Assembly (NCBI RefSeq): GCF_004359215.1
Contig: NC_090621.1
Span: 2,540,959-2,576,702 of the forward strand
Length of the DNA: 35,744 bases
From: Bremia lactucae
Taxonomy: Eukaryota > Oomycota > Peronosporomycetes > Peronosporales > Peronosporaceae
Direction: 5' to 3'
Part shown: positions 30,010-35,744 of the stretch, in pieces
Numbering within the stretch: position 1 is the first letter of the stretch
How the letters are laid out: the number at the start of each line of letters is the position of its first letter
Position numbers and translations under genes: made by a program
Notes under the pieces: model-generated
What the model was told of the DNA's origin: nothing
The model's database searches: none
The model's input: the letters and a program-made list of their open reading frames with translations, nothing else

Positions 30010-31924
30010 TCCTACACAGATCGAAGATACTGATAAAAGCATTAAATGAGTCGTCAACGTTGGCAGCCGTTAACGCATACCACGTGACGAACTCATTGGC
30101 CTCCGAAGTAAAGAAGAGCTACAGTCAGGAAGAACATTCTCGCCCGCTGTTGGATAAGTTTGGTGGACGAAAGGTTTTCCTTCTGTCGCACCTGAAAGCT
30201 AAGCTAAATCGCTTTAGCTGCAGCGATGGCCTATTATGGCATCAGCTGTCACCATGTGATCCCTTGAGAATCTATATACCTCATTACACAGATCTCAAGT
30301 TGATGATCCTTCACAAGCTCCACGATGCGCCCTCTAATGGGCATCTGGGTCGTAATAAGACATTTTTGAAAGTGTCAGAGAAATTTTGATGGCCACACCT
30401 ATATCGATGAGTGGCCGACTATATTCGCTCTTGCGATCAGTGTCAGCGCATTAAGCCTGTACCGTCCAGCAGTGCGCCACTGAAGCCGCTACCGATTGCA
30501 AAAAGCTGCTGAAAGTCAGTAAGTCTGGACTTCACGTTTGGCATGCCGCCCGATCATAAGGGCCGGACAGGGCTAGTCGTCTTTGTAGACAGACTGAGCA
30601 AGATGGTGCATTTCGCACCATGTAAAACATCGATGACAGGCAAGAAGGCAGCTCTCTTGTTCCAGGATCATGTTTACTGACCACACGGGATGCCCGAGTC
30701 CATAGCATCGGACCGGGATCCACGTTCTACGTCTGGTTTTTGGCGACATGTGTTTGAGCTGCTAGGTAGCAAGCACCACATGTCGACCGCAAATCATCCC
30801 CAGACCGATGGCCAAACTAAACGTCCCAATCGGGTCGTGGCGGATGTCTTACCCACGATAGCAACTTACACAGATTGGAGCAAATAATTGACCTTTTTGG
30901 AGCTCGCTATAAATAACAGTGTTCACGCCAATTCAGGTGATACACCGTTTTATATTAAAGGACTGCGCCATCATCGGACGTCAGTCACTTTTGTGCGCAG
31001 TCCGAGTCTTAGTGGGGGAGGGCCCCTCACTATGCTCGGTGCGAAAGAGGGACATAGTTTCGTCAATATGTCAATGACCCATGAGGGAATCACCTCAACG
31101 ACTGAAACTTGCCCTAGTGACCCTGCCAGTTTAGCAGTGGTCAAAAAAACTACGCCTTATGACCGACCTCTTGGTAGTATCATAGGCGAGTTTGATGCTG
31201 AAAGCGTGAACGAGGCTCAACGCTTTGTGGATGAGCGATTAGCCATCACACGTAAAGTCCGTGACGCAATGGCAAGCGCACAGGACAAGCAAAAAGAATA
31301 TGCGGACCGGAATGGTCGTAAAAATAATGAATGCTTTAAAGTGGGTGAAAAAGTACTATTAAGTACTGCTACCCTACCTAAGGATGCAATTACTGTACTA
31401 CCTGGAGGTACTACGAAGTTATTGCCGCGTTTCATTGGGCCCTTTACGGTGGTAAAAGAGGCTGGAGACCTAAATTATAGGTTCACCCTTCCCCCGTATA
31501 TGAAGACGTACCCTGTCTTTTATGTGGGTCGTCTCAAACGGTATGTAGACCCCATTGGTTCATACCCACCCACCCGTCTAAGGAGTTTGATGGAGACACC
31601 AACCATGGGTCGAGTTTCAATCAGATAGGGACGATGATGGAGGCGAAAGACGTGCCTTCGACTTTCTCCTCCCATGAGAACGTTACGGACTCGGCGATAG
31701 AGAGATACCACGCGCATAATGCGGATCCCTCAGCATCAACTTCTCCTAGATGTCCAGCCGTAGTTTCAGGCGTTTGTAATTCCGACGAGCCTTCGCTCGG
31801 ACAATATCAAGATTCGATTTTTGTCGCAAGACTTGACCCTCGAGATCCCCAAGGTGTCGTTCAGCAGCGCTTAACGCCTGTGACTGAACAGACGCGGGTA
31901 AGGCAGCCGCGAGTAGGTGAGTGA
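30010..31924 (+). pseudogene. Gypsy II integrase and pol C-terminal tail
   Basis: HLKAKLNRFSCSDGLLWHQL leads into the zinc domain: LMILHKLHDAPSNGHLG, then SCDQCQRIKP. Core: SLDFTFGMPPD (D1), IASDRDPRSTSGFW (D2), and TDGQTKRPNRVV, where Lys (codon 30819-30821) replaces the catalytic Glu. 30888-31628 is open for 246 aa: RKVRDAMASAQDKQKEYADR, PRFIGPFTVVKEAGDLNYRF, VFYVGRLKRYVDP. After a stop at 31628 a further open piece (31634-31924) matches the charged tail of element I pol and lies antisense to the end of the accessory ORF. Confidence 0.88.
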
Positions 31925-32614
31925 GATCGCCATTTATATCGGTGCCGCCTGCATTAGTGAGTGCGGGTGGGAACCAACGCCACCTTGTTGGAACGTTGTT
32001 TGCCCACCGCTCCATGAGGCAGAAGTAACAGATCCTCGTCCAGCGGAGAGGATACCCGAAGAGTCTTGACTCTTGGAAACCGATCATTACCCTACGTATT
32101 GACGTGCCCGGCTTAGTGACTACCTTCGAGAAGGAGCATCAGCTGATGCCTCTCCGCTAGTCTCAAACAGACTAGCAGGAGTAGCGTGGTGAGAAGAGAC
32201 AGGGAGTACAGTACCGCCTATGATTTCTTTCACACGCGGGCGGGCGTAATTCATTCACTGCGACCGCTGTTTCACCGCATCGTAATGCGGTTAAAAACTG
32301 CGCGTGAATTTTGCCTAGACCTTAGACGATTGGCGTAAAAGCGCCACCACGCTCGCTATCACTACTATGAGGTGGGGGTGTTGACTCATCGTAATCGACA
32401 ACGAGCGACGGGTCTACATCCTCACTGTGCGAGTAGATTGGATCTTTAAGTCCAGTTAACGCGACAGCAGTAGTAGCTGTCGGCGTTTCAACTGAGGCAC
32501 GAAGCGCCGACGGCGTGTTAACGGTGCGCGTGTACTTTGCTCGGGATTAAGTGGGTATCTTTGCAGATGATTAATACCTGCTTTCCCCCTTTAAGATGGC
32601 ATGTTTGGCGCCGT
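31746..32614 (-). pseudogene. Antisense accessory ORF of Gypsy II
   Basis: Reverse-strand homologue of 17615-18954. The start codon is changed (ACGGCGCCAAACATGCC for ATGGCGCCAAAGATGCC). VALTGLKD, PSLVVDYDES and PHSSD are legible, then about 450 bp of the middle are deleted (compared with about 17930-18400). The C-terminal part is open from 32087 to 31746 and includes LLAAALPASVQSQALSAAER and KARRNYKRLKLRLDI, then a stop. Between its stop and the integrase-frame stop lie 117 bp. Confidence 0.75.
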
Positions 32615-32724
32615 GAATGTGCACACAGGTCACCAGAGTGACTGAGAGAACTGAAGCGGAGCGTGAAGCAGCTAGCCATTCCTCGCTCCTATTTGACAAA
32701 TTTGCAAAATGAATATTGTTTTTT

Positions 32725-32739
32725 AAAGGGGGAGGATGG
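32725..32739 (+). other. Gypsy II polypurine tract
   Basis: AAAGGGGGAGGATGG immediately before TGCAACGG of the 3' LTR; counterpart of 17510-17495. Confidence 0.8.
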
Positions 32740-32905
32740 TGCAACGGACTAAAGTTGCCGTATGCTACACAATCTTCGTTTAGTACATTTTGTGTACTTA
32801 AGGGGATCGTCAATTACTTAAGTGAAGCAATTAGACCCACCTTCCTTGCTATGCTAAGGTCTGTGCTTAAGTAAAGCGTGGCCGCGAAAGACGTGCTCGC
32901 CTACA
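32740..32905 (+). repeat. Gypsy II 3' LTR with a large internal deletion
   Basis: TGCAACGGACTAAAGTTGCC to GTGCTCGCCTACA: both ends are kept, but about 340 bp between the AATTAGACCC block and the GCTAAGG block are missing. Confidence 0.75.
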
Positions 32906-33337
32906 GACACAAACATTTCCACTGTTTACAATTGATGAGATGGGTCACCATTTAAAGCAATGTAAAGCATTTTCCTTCAAAAGGGTGCTGGTCCGCGCGC
33001 TTTACTTAAAAAAGTAGGACGCATATATTCGAGTCTCCAATGTTGTCAACAAAATTTTCTAGTTACACCATGGCGTTACCACCTTGGCTCCGTAATCGAG
33101 GAGCAAGCCACTGCTTTGATTGGTTAACCGGGATCCTACCGCTCAGGTCACGGTATCACATTTTTGTACTTTTTACCACGTATCATGAAAAAATGACTTC
33201 CCACCTTGGCCAACTCTATAACTACCGCCGCTACGACGGAGGTTCGCTAAATAGAGCAGGCTGTAGACCTGTTCGTCCATTAAAAATTAAATGAGAGTGG
33301 ACTAAAAATGTTTGAACGAAATCAAGGCCAATTCTTT
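32906..33337. other. Spacer without recognised features
   Basis: The 84-codon open frame at 33040-33294 has no recognisable content. No repeat partner was seen in this window. It may be original host sequence or decayed mobile DNA. Confidence 0.4.
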
Positions 33338-33588
33338 GTGTGAGCAACCAGGCAAGTTCTACTTAAAGCTGCCACGCACTACTTAGTACGCACCTTCAAA
33401 GCACAGTGATGAAGCGTTTAACCGTGTTTTCTCACGTACAGTGAGGTAGTTGGTGGGCGCCTAAGCGACCACACCCTACGAATTAAAAGCATTACCTTAA
33501 GTGACGTCACAGGAGCGGTAATCCGTCTGACGTGCGCACTAGTGAATTATGTAGTAGTTTTTAGACTAATTTATATTAGATCACCCTT
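33338..33588 (-). repeat. Gypsy I/II-family LTR fragment
   Basis: Same orientation as 16971-17494: CTGCCACGC.CTACTTAG, GTACAGTGAGGTAGTTGG, GGAGCGGTAATCCGTCT. It breaks off at TTATATTA and gag sequence of element III begins at once. Confidence 0.75.
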
Positions 33589-34600
33589 CGCAAAGGGGAT
33601 CCTCTTGCTGGGGGACTTTGCCCCAGCAGGGACCTTGACATAGCTGCGAGCCATCATATGGCCGCGATTGTCGCGTTTTTAGCAAACAATGTCTACATTG
33701 CCCAACTACATGGGAGTGGAATCTAACCTCTCGGCCAACGGCTTAGACCAAGCAGTAGCCGAGGCACTGTTGTAGGATTGCTCCTTTACCAAGGCAATTT
33801 GGATTGCCTCTTCCACTGTCGACGGCAGTTTCTAAAAAGGGCCTGTCGCGATAGGCCGTGCCGCAGTCAGATCATTAATGTGGGTATCTTAATGTGCTCC
33901 GATTTCATACCCACACTAATAGACGCTGACGTCGAGCGCTCCTCCTGTACATTTTCAATCGCTTCGCCTCTCGCGCTCCAAAAAAGCGCGCATGAAGCAA
34001 CACTTTGTTGTTCGGTGGCTGATACATGGCCGAATCTTTGTTTCAAAGACTGCGCATGATTGGGAACGCCAAAACGTAGGCCATAAGCGCCGAGTAAGCC
34101 CACTCTAAGGCCTTACCGCGCAGATGCGACATGGCTTACGACACCATTCGGCTGTCGTTCTCGATGAGCTGGGCGACACCGCGTTGCTCCACGGCTACAA
34201 GCCAGTGGACAATCGTGTGCGCTGCAGTTTCATCGAACTTGGGCGGGTTCATCCGAATGGGCCTCGGCTGATGCGGCCGGACAGAGAGTGTCTCAACAGT
34301 CCTGCTGAGAGCCTCGCTCCGTGCCTGCACATGCCTCAGCTCATCCTAAGTCTGAGTGACAGACTCCGCCGCAGAATGGCTCTGTACCTCGGACACGGCT
34401 TTCCGCTTTCCGAGCACAGATGCCTCGAACTACTCCAACTGAGCATCATGTTACGCAAGAGGACTGCCCAGAAACCTGGCCAGGGCTTGTTCACCAAACC
34501 CTTGCGCCATATCCCTGCCGTCTCCCGATGCTGTTCGGAGAGCTGAAATAAATAAGCACATAGGATGTTGAGGCTCATCCTCACGTACACACGCAGAGAT
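33589..34600 (-). pseudogene. Gypsy III gag (same family)
   Basis: Minus strand: VQARSEALSRTVETLSV, NPPKFDETAAHTIVHWLVAV, EQRGVAQLIENDSRMVS with a stop after it, then SHLRGKALEWAYSALMA, AQSLKQRFGHVSATEQQ, and a degraded knuckle near 33690-33640 (NRGHMMARSYVKVPAG-like, across stops). A leader of about 35 bp separates it from the LTR end at 34637. Truncated at 33589 before protease. Confidence 0.75.
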
Positions 34601-34636
34601 GCGGGTCGTGGAAAGGATTTCAAGTGCTACGAAGTG

Positions 34637-34743
34637 TAGGCAAGCACGTATTAATGCGGCCACGCTCTGCTTAGACATACACCCTAGCACAGCGAGGAAG
34701 TGGTTTGACCGTTTCCTCTTGCGTGCAGTGAGGAAATTGTGTT
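34637..34743 (-). repeat. Gypsy III 5' LTR end (fragment)
   Basis: Minus strand ends GCTTGCCTACA, followed by the gag leader. Equivalent to 16971-17075. Broken at 34743, where plus-strand element IV coding sequence begins. Confidence 0.75.
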
Positions 34744-35744
34744 GGGAGCCTCCGCCGGCCGAGAGGTCAGATGCCACTCCCATGGAGTTGGGCAATGCAG
34801 ACGTTGTCTGCTGTAAATGCGACAAGCGCGCCCATATGATAGCTCGCTGTTATGCTAGGGTCCTGGTGGGGCAAAGATGCCCAGCAAGAGGACACCCTTC
34901 TTAAAGGGCGATGCAAGAACCAGCGTGCGAGACGCATGAGTTCTGCATTGACCACTGAGGAATCGGGAAATGCAGGAGCGCAGTAGGGGTGAGATGCCTT
35001 ACTGACGCGGACGCCGAAGCTACCCCTAAACTCAGAGTTGTCCAACAAATGGGTAGCATAATTCCTGAGGTCTCGAAATTTCGGACCTTAGCCCTGCTGG
35101 TCTAAAGCGCTCATGTAAGAGGCTATGACCAGGTGATGACTCTCCTAGCGGATTCGGGTGCAACATATTTTGTAAAACTGGCGGCTCTAAGAAAGAGACC
35201 GGCGATGTTTAAGTCGCTTTACCAGGATGGCAAGCGAGAAGAGGCGACCGTTCGTTTAACCAACGGCGCGCTCGTCAAGTATGAGGGAGTTCAGGTAGAA
35301 CTCGCCTTCAGCTTTAGTGACTTCTCTTGTAAAGAGATGTTCACAGTGCTAGGAATGGAGAGTCCGTATGACCTCATCCTAGGCATGCCATGGTTGGCAA
35401 AGTACCAACCATGGATAGACTGGCGTACACGCACAGTTGCGAACTCTACGCAGGACACCGGAAAGGATGTGCTCCTGCGAGAGGCCTATGCAACTGATGT
35501 CGTGTCGAACACAGTTGAGGGTGCGTTGACGGGATGTCAAACGTCACCAATTCCTACCCAGCTCGTGGAGACTGAGGTAGTGAATAGGACGATGACAAGT
35601 AGTCATGCGTCCGAATGTCCTGCACAGAGCCGAGAGCCTGTGGCAGTAGACGGCGAGCTGACAAGAAGTCATGCGTCGCATAAACCGGCACAGTGCCAAG
35701 AGCCTGGTGCGGTTGGAAGGGGTGCGTTAGCCAGGAGTGCAACG
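34744..35744 (+). pseudogene. Gypsy IV gag end and protease (runs off the window)
   Basis: Begins in the gag C-terminus: AERSDATPMELGNADVV and a complete knuckle CCKCDKRAHMIARC (about 34810-34852). After broken frames, the protease: LLADSGATYFVKLAALRK (about 35143), REEATVRLTNGALVKYEGVQ, LGMESPYDLILGMPWLAKY and QPWIDWRTRT. The stretch 35113-35744 is open to the window end. A linker with tandem repeats follows. RT is expected beyond the window. This is the best-preserved protease of the family here. Confidence 0.82.
35594..35744 (+). repeat. 66-bp tandem repeat in the protease-RT linker of Gypsy IV
   Basis: Units start at 35594 and 35660, with a third starting near 35726 at the window edge. 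Each encodes 22 residues of the form (T)xSHASxxPAQxxEPxAVxxxx. The period is a multiple of three, so the frame is kept. Confidence 0.75.

Larger units (their letters stand above)
27944..32905 (+). mobile_element. Ty3/Gypsy element II with antisense accessory ORF
   Basis: 5' LTR 27944-28450, gag, protease, (RT and RNase H deleted near 30000), integrase and pol C-terminus to 31628/31924, antisense ORF 32614-31746, polypurine tract 32725-32739, internally deleted 3' LTR 32740-32905. Orientation is the mirror image of element I and every part matches it. Numerous stops make it inactive. Immediate flanks (CCAGG / GACAC) do not form a target duplication, so one end may have been rearranged. Confidence 0.85.

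Noticed and set aside
33040..33294. 84-codon plus-strand frame
   Set aside because: No recognisable motif, no neighbour context, low-complexity start; length compatible with chance.
34124..34546. 140-codon plus-strand frame
   Set aside because: Antisense of the Gypsy III gag, which has recognisable gag motifs on the minus strand.
1..35744. RxLR-type effector genes
   Set aside because: I saw no signal peptide followed by RxLR and EER motifs in any open frame.

Overview
Draft eukaryotic sequence, almost certainly from an oomycete (Peronosporales: Phytophthora or downy mildew type). The reasons are a Crinkler (CRN) effector-family pseudogene, short 62-78 bp introns in an otherwise compact gene, Ty3/Gypsy and Ty1/Copia elements of the kind that fill oomycete genomes, and no bacterial operon structure. 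There are two N gaps (23959-24717 and 25581-25680) plus one single N at 10658.

Layout. 1-2646: an LTR fragment, then a CRN pseudogene broken by frameshifts and by a hairpin-rich solo LTR (1052-1491). 2761-6702 (minus): a well-preserved gene for an EDRF1 (erythroid differentiation-related factor 1) homologue; a four-exon model gives 1244 aa. 7499-8230 (minus): a gene of the myeloid leukemia factor type (MLF1IP-like). 7424-12195: an inverted duplication of the MLF-like gene with its promoter and flanking repeats, plus a further partial copy, an AT-rich island and a Copia gag scrap. 12232-16592 (minus): degraded Gypsy element G1, which has lost its integrase. 16971-21067 (minus): 3' half of Gypsy element I. 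21068-25580+ (plus): a Copia element inserted into element I. 25681-27812 (minus): gag-protease remains of a different Gypsy family (V). 27944-32905 (plus): Gypsy element II, same family as I, with both LTRs. 33338-35744: nested fragments of that family (III, minus; IV, plus).

The main discovery candidate is in Gypsy elements I and II. In both, an extra open reading frame lies between integrase and the 3' LTR on the strand opposite gag-pol. The orientation is fixed independently by LTR polarity, a polypurine tract next to the 3' LTR, and pol direction. The 3' ends of pol and of this antisense ORF converge and overlap. Its product (259 aa open in element I, about 440 aa in the ancestral form) matches no family I recognise.

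Second, both Copia LTRs carry a tRNA-like module with Pol III A and B boxes, followed by a body and a short tandem-repeat tail: a tRNA-derived SINE-like unit built into the LTR. Other points are strings of hairpins with covariation in the Gypsy LTRs, tandem repeats in the protease-RT linker of two Gypsy families, and a possible GC-AG intron in the EDRF1 gene.

Only the EDRF1 and MLF-like genes look intact and functional. Everything else is mobile-element material or pseudogene.
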